Of a stretch of DNA of 64,000 nt, positions 25,287 through 33,769 are shown one piece after another (positions within the stretch are counted from its first letter, which is position 1; the number at the start of each line of letters is the position of its first letter). Source of the DNA: DASVRZ01 sp038230215 (GTDB lineage: Bacteria > Verrucomicrobiota > Verrucomicrobiia > Chthoniobacterales > DASVRZ01); assembly GCA_038230215.1 (NCBI GenBank), contig JBBRNR010000003.1:186001-250000 (forward strand), in the 5' to 3' direction. Below the pieces are notes generated by a model. That model ran no database searches and was not told the origin of the DNA. It was given only the letters and a program-made list of their open reading frames with translations. The translations under genes were made by a program, and so were the position numbers.

Positions 25287-26756
25287 ATGAAAAAGAAGCG
25301 GCTCATACGAATCCTCATCGGCTGCATTGCAGCATTGGTGTTGTTGTTCGTTTTCCTTGATCTGGCCGTTGATTGGTATGGAGGCCGTCAGTGGAAAAAG
25401 GCGGAGGCGGAACTGCGGGCGAAGGGCGAGCCCCTCACCTTGCAGGAAATCATCCCACCGGCCATTCCCGATGCGGAAAACTTTGCCTTCAGCCCGTTTC
25501 TGGCAGGTATTTTCGCCGACAGCGGCACGCCGGAATTCATCGCAGCGAAGGCGCGCACGGAGGCTTGGGCTCTCCCGAGCAAGACGCTGTGTCCGCCGAA
25601 GATGAATGTGAGAGGCGAGGAGCCATTCGACCTCGCGGCGTGGCAAAAATACGTTCACGCTTCGCCCGAGTGTCAGCTTCCCACGGCTTACGGTGAACCG
25701 CTGACCGACATTCGACAGGCGATTGTGAACCTAGGCGCCCCCTTGGAAGAAGTCACCCGCGACCTGCACGAACGGCCTCGCATGAGGGCTCCCCTCAAAT
25801 ACGAGCGCACCTTCGCCATGAGCCTGCCGCATCTCGGCATTCTGGACCATCTCGGCACCCTCTACACGTTGAGAGCCATCACGAGCATTCGCTTGGGAAA
25901 CGCCGGGGACTCTTTGCAAGACATTCAAACCATCCTCCTGCTCGCAAACGCAACCGAGCCTGGTCAAACCTTGGTTGGCCATTTGGTAGCTACAACGATG
26001 GAAATCAGAGCCACGACAGCCATTCGCGAGGGCTTGGCTGCCCATGTCTGGAACGATGCCCAATTGCAAACTCTGGTCGAAGAATTGAACGCCTGCCAGC
26101 CGTTGGCCCGGATGACCAGTGCACTCAGCAAGGAGCGCGCGGCCTTCATTCATGTAAGCCGCCAATATGAGTCCGATCCGAATGGAATGCTTCACTTGAT
26201 GGTGGCGGAACTCATGAAAAAATCGGTCAAGACAGATCGTTTTAATCACCTCCCAAAAGGAGTCTGGCTCGTCGACCGCGCTTCTTATTGTGACTCTATA
26301 CAGCAGATTATGGATGGGGAGTTAGATACTTCTCATGGCCGAGTCCATGTGGCGAAAGCCCATGAGCTGGAGACTCAACTGGCTCGGAACAAAGCTCCCC
26401 GCTATCTGCTGTTTCACCTGATGTCTTCTATCTCCCTGCCTGTTTTTAGCACATTGCAGGTCGGTGCGGCCGAGACGACGGCCCGGCTCAACGCCGCCCA
26501 AGTCGCCATCGCTCTCGAACGCTACCATCTAGTTCACCAGTTCTGGCCCACTCAGCTCGCTGTTTTGCAACCCGACTTTCTTTCTCAAATTCCGATTGAT
26601 CCCATTAATGGACAGCCCCTGCGCTATCGCTTGGAAACGGATGGCCGCTACCGCATCTGGTCCATCGGTTGGAATGAGCAGGACGACGGTGGCCTGGCGG
26701 ACAAAGACCGGAAAAAAGGCGATTGGGTCTGGGTGAGCCTGACGCTTCCCCAATAA
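25287..26756 (+). CDS. Hypothetical membrane-anchored protein
   Basis: 489 aa from ATG 25287. A basic start (MKKKRLIR) and one strong transmembrane helix (ILIGCIAALVLLFVFLDLAV) are followed by a large, mostly helical outside domain. The C-terminal 90 residues (ARLNAAQVAIALERYHLVHQFWP...PIDPINGQPLRYRLETDGRYRIWSIGWNEQDDGG) match the style of the C-terminal part of verrucomicrobial and planctomycetal secreted proteins with pseudopilin-like ends. Function unknown. The gene is divergent from ilvD. Confidence 0.7.
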   Translation: MKKKRLIRILIGCIAALVLLFVFLDLAVDWYGGRQWKKAEAELRAKGEPLTLQEIIPPAIPDAENFAFSPFLAGIFADSGTPEFIAAKARTEAWALPSKTLCPPKMNVRGEEPFDLAAWQKYVHASPECQLPTAYGEPLTDIRQAIVNLGAPLEEVTRDLHERPRMRAPLKYERTFAMSLPHLGILDHLGTLYTLRAITSIRLGNAGDSLQDIQTILLLANATEPGQTLVGHLVATTMEIRATTAIREGLAAHVWNDAQLQTLVEELNACQPLARMTSALSKERAAFIHVSRQYESDPNGMLHLMVAELMKKSVKTDRFNHLPKGVWLVDRASYCDSIQQIMDGELDTSHGRVHVAKAHELETQLARNKAPRYLLFHLMSSISLPVFSTLQVGAAETTARLNAAQVAIALERYHLVHQFWPTQLAVLQPDFLSQIPIDPINGQPLRYRLETDGRYRIWSIGWNEQDDGGLADKDRKKGDWVWVSLTLPQ

Positions 26757-27008
26757 CCAAACTCCTGCGTGTCTCAAAAGCAGCTGCGAGCACATGGAGA
26801 TGATACGGTCGGTTAACAAATCGAGCCTTGGTTACAGCGGCGATTCCTTGGGTGGGAGGCAGTTTGCAGCTCCAACGACCACTTTTATCTCTTCACCAAC
26901 GTCTTTTATGAAGCCGTCGACCCTTGCGACTTCTAAGGAGATGACTCTGAATTCTCCACCGTTTTCGATTGAGTCCGGCTTCTTTCTGCCCAAGATGGGG
27001 CGACCTTT

Positions 27009-28295
27009 ATGCACTCATTTCACTATCAGGAAGGGCATCTCCGCTGTGAGGATGTCGATCTCGAAACGCTCGCCGATCAATATGGAACTCCGCTCTATGT
27101 TTATAGCTCGGCGACGATTCTGGACCATTACCGGCGGTTGGATCGGGCGATGGCGGAGTTGGATCATCAGATTTGTTTTGCAGTGAAAGCCAACTCGAAT
27201 CTGGCGGTGCTGAATCTGCTCGCGAAGGAAGGTTGCAGCTTCGACATCGTCTCGGGGGGAGAACTTTTCCGGGTGATAAAGGCGGGCGGCAAGGCGTCGC
27301 AATGCACCTTCGCTGGCGTTGGAAAAACCACCGAGGAAATCGAGCAGGGCCTGCGCGAAGGCATTCATAGTTTCAATGTGGAATCGGAGGCCGAGTTGCT
27401 GCGGATCAATGAAGTCGCCCAGCGCCTGAACCTGCGCGCGCCGGTGGCGATCCGGGTGAATCCGAACGTGGAGGCGGGCACGCACAAATACATTTCGACC
27501 GGTAAGAGCGACAATAAATTTGGCATCGATATCGACCGGATTCGCGACGTTTACGCGGCAGCGGCGAAGTTGCCGCATCTGCATTTGCGCGGGGTGCAGA
27601 TGCATATCGGCTCGCAGATTACGAAGAGTGAGCCATTTGCCAATGCGGTGACAAAGATGCTCCCGCTGGTGGCCGACTTGCAGCGCGATCACGGGATCGA
27701 GTTTTTCAGCATCGGCGGCGGACTCGGGATTGTTTACCACGGCTCGGTGGAGGCCGGCCAGGAGGCGTGGTGGAAGCAGGAGTCCTCACCCGCGATCACG
27801 ATCGAGGAGTATGCGCAATCCGTCGTGCCACTGCTGAAAACGCTCGGCATCAAAATTCTTTTCGAGCCCGGCCGCCTGATCGTTGGCAATGCGGGCGTGC
27901 TCCTCACCCGCGTCCATTATGTAAAGCAGGCCGCGAGCAAGAAATTTGTGATCGTCGATGCGGGTATGAATGATCTCATCCGCCCCGCGCTCTACCAGGG
28001 TTTCCACGAAGTCGTGCCCGTGCGCCAGCCGGAAGGCGTCATCACAGAGCGCATCGACCTCGTCGGTCCCGTCTGCGAAAGCGGCGATTTCTTTGCCCAG
28101 GATCGCGATGTGGCTCCGCTCGCGCAGGATCAAGTGGTGGCGTTGATGAGCGCCGGCGCCTACGGATTTGCCATGGCGTCGAACTACAATTCGCGTCCGC
28201 GTCCGGCGGAAATATTAGTCACGGGCGACAAGTCCCGGGTCGTCCGCCGTCGTGAAACCTGGGATGAACTCATCGCGGGCGAAACCATCGACTAA
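27009..28295 (+). CDS. lysA: Diaminopimelate decarboxylase
   Basis: The 428-aa PLP enzyme forms L-lysine from meso-diaminopimelate. The PLP lysine lies in CFAVKANSNLAVL near residue 60. Other motifs are SGGELFRVIKAGG, HIGSQITKSEPF, FSIGGGLGIVY, FEPGRLIVGNAGVLLT and VGPVCESGDFFAQDR with the active-site cysteine. GAYGFAMASNYNSRPRPAEILV closes it. It begins at ATG 27009 and is followed by the thuA-like gene after nine bases. Confidence 0.96.
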   Translation: MHSFHYQEGHLRCEDVDLETLADQYGTPLYVYSSATILDHYRRLDRAMAELDHQICFAVKANSNLAVLNLLAKEGCSFDIVSGGELFRVIKAGGKASQCTFAGVGKTTEEIEQGLREGIHSFNVESEAELLRINEVAQRLNLRAPVAIRVNPNVEAGTHKYISTGKSDNKFGIDIDRIRDVYAAAAKLPHLHLRGVQMHIGSQITKSEPFANAVTKMLPLVADLQRDHGIEFFSIGGGLGIVYHGSVEAGQEAWWKQESSPAITIEEYAQSVVPLLKTLGIKILFEPGRLIVGNAGVLLTRVHYVKQAASKKFVIVDAGMNDLIRPALYQGFHEVVPVRQPEGVITERIDLVGPVCESGDFFAQDRDVAPLAQDQVVALMSAGAYGFAMASNYNSRPRPAEILVTGDKSRVVRRRETWDELIAGETID

Positions 28296-28304
28296 CCTCA
28301 CATC

Positions 28305-29081
28305 ATGCTCAAAGTCACCGTCTGGGGCGAAAACGTTCACGAGCAGAAACTTCCCTTCGTTCGGGAGATTTACCCCGACGGAATGCACGAGTGCATCGCC
28401 GCCGGACTGCGCTCCGACAGTGAATTGGAAGTCCGCACGGCGACGTTGCAACAGCCCGACCACGGACTGACCGCCGACGTGCTAAACGAGACGGACGTGC
28501 TGCTCTGGTGGGGCCATTGCGCGCATCGCGACGTGGCCGACGCCATCGTGGATCGGGTGCAGGAACGCGTCCTCGAAGGGATGGGTTTGATCGCACTGCA
28601 CTCGGCGCATTATTCCAAAATCTTCAAGCGTCTGATGGGCACAAGCTGCTCGCTCACCTGGCGCGAGGCGGGCGAGAAAGAGCGGCTCTGGGTTTGCAAT
28701 CCGGGCCACCCGATCGTGCAGGGGCTCGGGCCGTATTTCGAGCTGCCCAACACAGAAATGTATGGTGAGCCGTTTGGCATCCCCTCACCCGACGAGCAGA
28801 TTTTCATCAGTTGGTTTGAGGGTGGCGAGGTTTTCCGCTCCGGCGCGACTTGGAAGCGGGGCAATGGGAAGATTTTCTACTTCCGCCCCGGCCACGAGAC
28901 CTATCCGATTTATCACGACAAAAACGTGCAACTCGTCCTCCGCAACTCCGTTCACTGGGCCGCACCCGAGGGCAGCCGCTGGGTCGATAGCGCACCAAAT
29001 ATTCCCATCGAACGCGCCCCCGAACCGCTTGAGGCGAAGGGCCCGCGCCTTCATAAAGAGGGCGAGGCAGGCTACCATTAA
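28305..29081 (+). CDS. ThuA-like trehalose-utilisation family protein
   Basis: 258 aa of the ThuA-like class I glutamine-amidotransferase fold: VTVWGENVHEQKLP at the start, DVLLWWGHCAHRDV, GLIALHSAHYSKIFKRLMG, and GATWKRGNGKIFYFRPGHETYP near the end. Family members act in sugar metabolism, probably on trehalose-related or keto-sugar substrates. No transporter or sugar operon is adjacent. It is probably in one transcript with lysA. Confidence 0.88.
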   Translation: MLKVTVWGENVHEQKLPFVREIYPDGMHECIAAGLRSDSELEVRTATLQQPDHGLTADVLNETDVLLWWGHCAHRDVADAIVDRVQERVLEGMGLIALHSAHYSKIFKRLMGTSCSLTWREAGEKERLWVCNPGHPIVQGLGPYFELPNTEMYGEPFGIPSPDEQIFISWFEGGEVFRSGATWKRGNGKIFYFRPGHETYPIYHDKNVQLVLRNSVHWAAPEGSRWVDSAPNIPIERAPEPLEAKGPRLHKEGEAGYH

Positions 29082-29088
29082 CGCGTGT

Positions 29089-29141
29089 GCCGGACGCGCT
29101 GGATTTCTAGTTGCGTGGATTTCTGGTTGAAGGCGTCCGGC
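29089..29141. repeat. Short inverted repeat behind the thuA-like gene
   Basis: GCCGGACGC (29089-29097) and GCGTCCGGC (29133-29141) are perfect nine-base inverted copies with 35 bases between them. There is no T-run. It may be a decayed REP-like hairpin or a weak terminator in the 130-base gap before zwf. Confidence 0.45.
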
Positions 29142-29211
29142 GTTTACCTTATCCCGGTCATGCGCAATCGGTGAGTGCCAGGCTCAGGCGGCTGCCCAAC
29201 TTATTTATCCT

Positions 29212-30735
29212 ATGGAAAAACCCGTCGTCACTGAACCCACTCGCCCGACTCCCCAGCCTTGCACCATCGTCATTTTTGGCGCGACTGGCGATCTGACTCA
29301 TCGAAAACTGATCCCTGCCATTTACAATCTGGCCGCCGACGGCGATCTGCCCGAGGGCACGCGAGTCGTCGCTTTTGCCCGGCGCGAGAAGACGGATGAA
29401 GGCTTCCGCGTCGAGTTGGAAGAGGCCGCCAAGAAATTTTCCCGTCAGAAAATCGACGAAGCGCTCTGGGCTAAATTTGCGGCGTCAATCACGTATCACC
29501 GCAGCGAATTTAGCGACGTCGAGGGCTACAAGTCGCTTGCAGTCGAGTTGGATAAAATTGACACCGAGAGTGCGACCAAGGGCAACCGCCTGTTTTATCT
29601 TGCCGCGGGACCCGACCAGTTTGAGGAAATTCTCGTCAACCTGAAAGCCGCCAACCTCAACAAAGCCCCCGAGGGTGCCTGGGCGCGCGTCGTGGTGGAG
29701 AAGCCATTTGGAACCGACTTTGAGTCGGCTCACCACCTCAACGAAGTCGTCGCCGGCTCGTTTCGCGAGTGCGACACTTTCCGCATCGACCATTATTTGG
29801 GCAAGGAAACCGCGCAAAACATCATGGTTCTCCGCTTTGCCAACTCCATCTGGGAGGCACTTTGGAATCATCGCTACATCGATCACGTCCAGATCACGGC
29901 CAGCGAGCCGCTTGGAGTCGAGGGCCGCGGCGGCTATTACGAGAGTGCCGGCGCCCTGCGCGACATGGTGCAAAATCACCTTCTCCAGCTTCTCTGCCTC
30001 GTCGCCATGGAACCGCCAGTCGATCTCCATGCCGACTCGATTCGCGACGAAAAAGTGAAAGTCATTCGCTCGCTGCGTCCGCTCATCGGCACCGAGGCCG
30101 TGGGAAAAAACGTTGTTCGCGGCCAATATTCCGCCGGTTCGCTGAATGGTGCACGAGTCAAAGCCTACCGCGACGAAGAGCGCGTGAACCCGGAATCGAA
30201 CACCGAGACTTACGCCGCGCTCCGCCTGCATGTGGACAACTGGCGCTGGGCTGATGTGCCCTTTTACGTGCGGGTCGGGAAGCGTTTGCCAAAGGGCGGC
30301 ACCGAGATCGCCATCCAATTCCAGCAGGCGCCGCCCGTGCTTTTCAATAAGGACACGGACGGGTTCGATCGCAATGAACTCGTCATTCGCATTCAACCCG
30401 ACGAGGGCATTTCCCTGCGCATGGGTTCGAAAAAACCCGGTGCCGCTGTGCAAATCGAGCGCGTGAAAATGGACTTCAAATACGGCACGACTTTTAACAA
30501 AGCCACGCCCGAAGCCTACGAACGGCTCCTCCTCGACGCGATGGCTGGCGACGCCACGCTATTTGCCCGCCGCGACGAAGTGGAGTTCGCATGGAAGTTC
30601 ATCGATGAAATCGAAAAAGCCTGGCAGGTGAACGACGAAAACGTGCCGCTTTGCTACTATGCCTCCGGCAGTTGGGGGCCGAACGAGGCAGACGAATTGA
30701 TCAACGAAGACGACCGCTGTTGGCGGAAATTTTAG
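29212..30735 (+). CDS. zwf: Glucose-6-phosphate dehydrogenase
   Basis: The 507-aa enzyme oxidises glucose-6-phosphate to 6-phosphogluconolactone with NADP. The nucleotide-binding IFGATGDLTHRKLIPAIY is near the N-terminus, RVVVEKPFGTDFESA follows, and the catalytic RIDHYLGKETAQNIMVLRFAN is at about residue 190. Full length for the family. It begins ATG 29212 after a 130-base spacer. The downstream DUF4258 remnant starts 46 bases behind the stop. Confidence 0.97.
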   Translation: MEKPVVTEPTRPTPQPCTIVIFGATGDLTHRKLIPAIYNLAADGDLPEGTRVVAFARREKTDEGFRVELEEAAKKFSRQKIDEALWAKFAASITYHRSEFSDVEGYKSLAVELDKIDTESATKGNRLFYLAAGPDQFEEILVNLKAANLNKAPEGAWARVVVEKPFGTDFESAHHLNEVVAGSFRECDTFRIDHYLGKETAQNIMVLRFANSIWEALWNHRYIDHVQITASEPLGVEGRGGYYESAGALRDMVQNHLLQLLCLVAMEPPVDLHADSIRDEKVKVIRSLRPLIGTEAVGKNVVRGQYSAGSLNGARVKAYRDEERVNPESNTETYAALRLHVDNWRWADVPFYVRVGKRLPKGGTEIAIQFQQAPPVLFNKDTDGFDRNELVIRIQPDEGISLRMGSKKPGAAVQIERVKMDFKYGTTFNKATPEAYERLLLDAMAGDATLFARRDEVEFAWKFIDEIEKAWQVNDENVPLCYYASGSWGPNEADELINEDDRCWRKF

Positions 30736-30780
30736 CTTCACGAAGACGAGCGATTTGTCGCGATCTCGAATCGATTGTCC

Positions 30781-31016
30781 GTGAAGTTTACCCAGTATTT
30801 TCATTCCACACGCCTGCGACCGGACCGGGCTTCGATCCGTTTGGAATGGATTCAGGAGGTCATTGACCATCCAGTCCGCGAAGTTGTGCAGGAAGATGTC
30901 GTATTCGTCGCTGGGCACCCATCGAAGTAATGGACGGCAGGTTTTTGCGCGTTATCCTGCTACCTGATCAAGAGACGGTCCATAATGCGTTCTTTGATCG
31001 CACTTTCGCTCCATGA
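30781..31016 (+). pseudogene. DUF4258 family protein gene with one-base frameshift
   Basis: Reading from GTG 30781 gives KFTQYFHSTRLRPDRASIRL...EWIQEVIDHPVREVVQED and then runs to a stop at 30928-30930. Shifting frame by one base near 30897-30899 restores the expected continuation GRIRRWAPIEVMDGRFLRV, ending ETVHNAFFDRTFAP and TGA at 31014-31016. Both halves together are a complete DUF4258-type protein of about 79 aa, so a single G is missing. Its final TGA overlaps the ATG of the DUF2283 gene (ATGA). DUF4258 and DUF2283 genes commonly occur as a pair, suspected to be toxin-antitoxin-like. A sequencing error is the alternative. Confidence 0.8.
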
Positions 31017-31210
31017 AGATCCGATATTTTCAAGATACAGACACCCTTTACATCGAGTTTAAGCCGGTGGCGGTGGCGGAGACCCGCGACCTTGACGAAA
31101 ACACGCTGCTCGATCTGGATATTGAAGGAAATATTGCGGGGATTACCGTCGAACATGCGAGTAAACGTGCGGACATTCCCCAGTTTTCCTACGAACAAGT
31201 CGCGGCCTAG
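31013..31210 (+). CDS. DUF2283 family protein
   Basis: 65 aa with the full DUF2283 signature: MKIRYFQDTDTLYIEFKP, then ETRDLDENTLLDLDIEGNI and GITVEHASKRADIPQF. Small single-domain proteins of this family usually follow a DUF4258 gene and are suspected to be antitoxin-like. Here the start overlaps the frameshifted DUF4258 gene, so this intact partner may have lost its mate. Otherwise no function is known. Confidence 0.88.
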   Translation: MKIRYFQDTDTLYIEFKPVAVAETRDLDENTLLDLDIEGNIAGITVEHASKRADIPQFSYEQVAA

Positions 31211-31231
31211 CCTCGCTGGCAGACCACGCTT

Positions 31232-31657
31232 TTACTTCGGCTCGAATGCCTGCATGGCGGCCAGCGTTTCCTCGCTGACGTGATGCTCGATACCCTCGGC
31301 GTCGCTGATCGCGATTTCGTCGGAGACCCCAAGACGTTTTAGAAAATCCACGATCAAGAGGTGGCGCGCTTTGCATTTGGCAGCCAGCTCTCGGCCTTCG
31401 TCAGTGAGAAAAATGGAGCGATACGGCTGGCTTTGGATTAAGCCCGACTTCTGTAAACGCGTCACGGTCTGACTCACGGTGACGTGAGTCACGCCCAGTT
31501 TCCGAGCCAGGTCGACTGCCCTCGCCTCGCCGTGTTCCTCAATCAAATCCGCCACGGCCTCGACGTAATCCTGCGCCGTTTCATGCGCGTGTTGATGACG
31601 CACCTGACGAAACGCAGCTGTTTCAGGAGTGAGTTCTGGGATGGCTTCCGCAGGCAT
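31232..31657 (-). CDS. mntR: DtxR-family manganese-dependent regulator
   Basis: 141 aa with an N-terminal winged helix (VDLARKLGVTHVTVSQTVTRLQKSGLI) and the dimerisation/metal-binding helix region HLLIVDFLKRLGVSDEIAISDAEGIEHHVSEET typical of MntR. The SH3-like third domain of DtxR is absent, as in MntR. It is divergent from mntH across 63 bases. It would repress mntH when Mn is sufficient and may regulate itself. Confidence 0.92.
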   Translation of the reverse strand: MPAEAIPELTPETAAFRQVRHQHAHETAQDYVEAVADLIEEHGEARAVDLARKLGVTHVTVSQTVTRLQKSGLIQSQPYRSIFLTDEGRELAAKCKARHLLIVDFLKRLGVSDEIAISDAEGIEHHVSEETLAAMQAFEPK

Positions 31658-31700
31658 GAAAAGAAATTACAAACGGTCAATTGACGAGTCAATCCTGCAA

Positions 31701-31720
31701 AATGTAGCATCCCCTACATT
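31701..31720. promoter_or_regulatory. Probable MntR operator upstream of mntH
   Basis: AATGTAGCATCCCCTACATT is an inverted repeat (AATGTAG / CTACATT) in the mntR-mntH gap, ending one base before the first ATG of mntH. A TTGACG box at 31681-31686 lies 18 bases before TAGCAT (31705-31710), a weak sigma-70-like pair that the palindrome would cover. A second palindrome, GTCAATTGAC, is at 31676-31685. Assignment to MntR is by position and symmetry. Confidence 0.65.
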
Positions 31721-33061
31721 ATGAAGTCTGAAGCAAGTTCCACCTCTTGGCTGCGCACCGGCACCATGAAATCGCTCGCCGAGGTCAACGGCTCCATTCC
31801 AGTTCCATTGTTATCTTCCAATGCCTCCTTCTGGCGGCGCCTGGCCGCGTTTGCCGGCCCCGGATTCATGGTCGCTGTCGGCTACATGGACCCTGGCAAT
31901 TGGGCCACGGACTTGGCGGGCGGCGCGCAGTTCGGTTACACGCTGCTGACGGTCATCCTCATTTCCAATTTTATAGCCATCCTGCTGCAACACCTCTGCG
32001 TGAAGCTCGGCGTCGTCACCCAGCGCGACCTAGCCCAGGCCTGCCGAGACAGTTACTCGAAACCGGTCGTCCTCCTGCAATGGGTGCTCTGCGAACTGGC
32101 GATCATCGCCTGCGATCTTGCCGAGGTCGTCGGCTCGGCCATTGGCCTGCAACTCCTCTTCGGCATTCCGCTCGTCTGGGGCTGCGTTATCACCGCGCTC
32201 GATGTGATGATTATCCTCCTGCTGCAACAACGCGGCTTCCGCTATATCGAGGCCGTTGTCGTCGTGCTCATCGCCACCATCGGCGGCTGTTTCGTGGCGG
32301 AGCTTTTCATGGCCAAACCCAGTCTCACAGGAGTTTTGCTCGGGTTCGTCCCGTCGGCGGCCATCGTGACCAATCCGGAAATGCTTTACATCAGCATCGG
32401 TATTCTGGGCGCGACGGTCATGCCGCATAACCTTTACCTGCATTCCTCCATCGTGCAGACACGGGCAATCGAACCCACGGCTGGCGGCAAACGGCTGGCG
32501 ATTCGCTTCGCCACGATCGACTCCACGCTGGCGCTGATGTTTGCCCTTTTCATCAATGGCGCGATCCTCATTCTGGCGGCTGCCGCTTTTCATAAAAGCG
32601 GCCACCAGGATGTCGCCGAAATCCAGGAGGCCTATCACCTCCTCGACGGTGTTCTCGGCGTCTCGGGAGCCGGGATTTTATTCGCCATCGCCTTGCTTGC
32701 ATCGGGCCAGAACTCGACTCTTACCGGCACGCTCGCGGGTCAGATCGTGATGGAAGGATTTCTGAATTTCCGCATGAAACCGTGGGCGCGGCGGCTCGTT
32801 ACACGATCCCTGGCAATCATTCCCGCAGTCTTGGTGATTGGACTTTATGGCGAGGGGCAAACCACAAAACTCCTCGTCGCCAGCCAGGTCTGCCTGTCGA
32901 TGCAACTCGGGTTTGCCGTCTGGCCGCTTGTGCGATTCACTAGCGACAAACGCAAGATGGGGGAATTCGTCAACCCGCTCTGGATCAAAATCCTCGGCTG
33001 GTCCTCGGCCATCCTCATCATAGGCCTGAACTTGAAACTGCTGGTCGAGACGTTGTTCTAA
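31721..33061 (+). CDS. mntH: NRAMP-type manganese/divalent metal transporter
   Basis: 446 aa with eleven or so membrane helices. The metal-site helix 1 motif is GYMDPGNWATDL (DPGN). Helix 6 carries GATVMPHNLYLHSS (MPH), and ALLASGQNSTLTGTLAGQIVMEGFL follows; all are NRAMP signatures. It imports Mn2+ (or Fe2+) with protons. ATG 31721 abuts the palindrome, while an internal ATG at 31766 (MKSLAEVNG) is an alternative start that would leave room for a leader. Paired with mntR. Confidence 0.95.
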   Translation: MKSEASSTSWLRTGTMKSLAEVNGSIPVPLLSSNASFWRRLAAFAGPGFMVAVGYMDPGNWATDLAGGAQFGYTLLTVILISNFIAILLQHLCVKLGVVTQRDLAQACRDSYSKPVVLLQWVLCELAIIACDLAEVVGSAIGLQLLFGIPLVWGCVITALDVMIILLLQQRGFRYIEAVVVVLIATIGGCFVAELFMAKPSLTGVLLGFVPSAAIVTNPEMLYISIGILGATVMPHNLYLHSSIVQTRAIEPTAGGKRLAIRFATIDSTLALMFALFINGAILILAAAAFHKSGHQDVAEIQEAYHLLDGVLGVSGAGILFAIALLASGQNSTLTGTLAGQIVMEGFLNFRMKPWARRLVTRSLAIIPAVLVIGLYGEGQTTKLLVASQVCLSMQLGFAVWPLVRFTSDKRKMGEFVNPLWIKILGWSSAILIIGLNLKLLVETLF

Positions 33062-33067
33062 TTTTTT

Positions 33068-33721
33068 TTATTCTACGATCTCTGCCGACGTGCCGACTTT
33101 CGTTTTCTCGTAGAAAATCGGCGCGATCTCCGCAGGCAGCCGCACACAGCCATGCGACGCCGCGTAACCCGGTAAAATCCCGATGTGCATGCCCACACCC
33201 TCATCCGTCAGCCGCAGGAAAAACAACATGGGAGCACCCATATAATGCGTGCCGCTGGGAGCCGAATCGATCCGTGTGCTCACCCCGGCCCGAACGACGC
33301 GACCTCGCCGATCCACAAACGCCCCATAGACGCTCGATCGGTGATCGCGATCTTTTTCCAGTACTTTGAAACGGCCCTTAGGCGTCATGCGCGATTTTTT
33401 TCCCGAGGAAATCGGCGTGTCTACCGCGATCTCTCCGCCGAGCATGAGATAGGCGCGCTGCTTTGAGAGTGAGATCAGAATGGAACTCGTCTCCGGCGTC
33501 ATTTGCTCCAGCACGCGCGGAGTGATTTTCGGCGGCTCCTGTTTACCGATCAACTCCTGAGCCGACTTCTGGGTCGTCGTCATTTTCGGAGCGTCCGGCG
33601 CGGGCGGCGGCATCGGCCCACCGCCCAGTGCGGGGCTGGAAAACATCATCGACACCTTTGCCACGGCCAGCCAGACACAGAATGCACGATAGTTAAGGGG
33701 GCGGGCGAAACGGCGGCTCAT
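33068..33721 (-). CDS. L,D-transpeptidase (YkuD domain)
   Basis: 217 aa with a likely signal peptide (1-34). The catalytic motif reads GMHIGILPGYAASHGCVRLP, with the HxxxxxxxxxxxSHGCxR arrangement including the nucleophilic cysteine. The preceding SKQRAYLMLGGEIAVDTPIS is the typical first strand. It crosslinks peptidoglycan 3-3 or attaches proteins to it in the periplasm. It converges with mntH six bases apart. Confidence 0.92.
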   Translation of the reverse strand: MSRRFARPLNYRAFCVWLAVAKVSMMFSSPALGGGPMPPPAPDAPKMTTTQKSAQELIGKQEPPKITPRVLEQMTPETSSILISLSKQRAYLMLGGEIAVDTPISSGKKSRMTPKGRFKVLEKDRDHRSSVYGAFVDRRGRVVRAGVSTRIDSAPSGTHYMGAPMLFFLRLTDEGVGMHIGILPGYAASHGCVRLPAEIAPIFYEKTKVGTSAEIVE

Positions 33722-33769
33722 GGATTCTCGGATTGACAGGGAAGCCCCACCCTATAAGGGAGTCAAACG

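Noticed and set aside
26757..27008. Possible small gene between the anchored protein and lysA
   Set aside because: Short frames exist on both strands but none has a start with ribosome-binding site or protein-like sequence; I see nothing definite in this 252-base gap.
29485..30453. 322-codon minus-strand frame
   Set aside because: Antisense to zwf, whose motifs run through the whole stretch.
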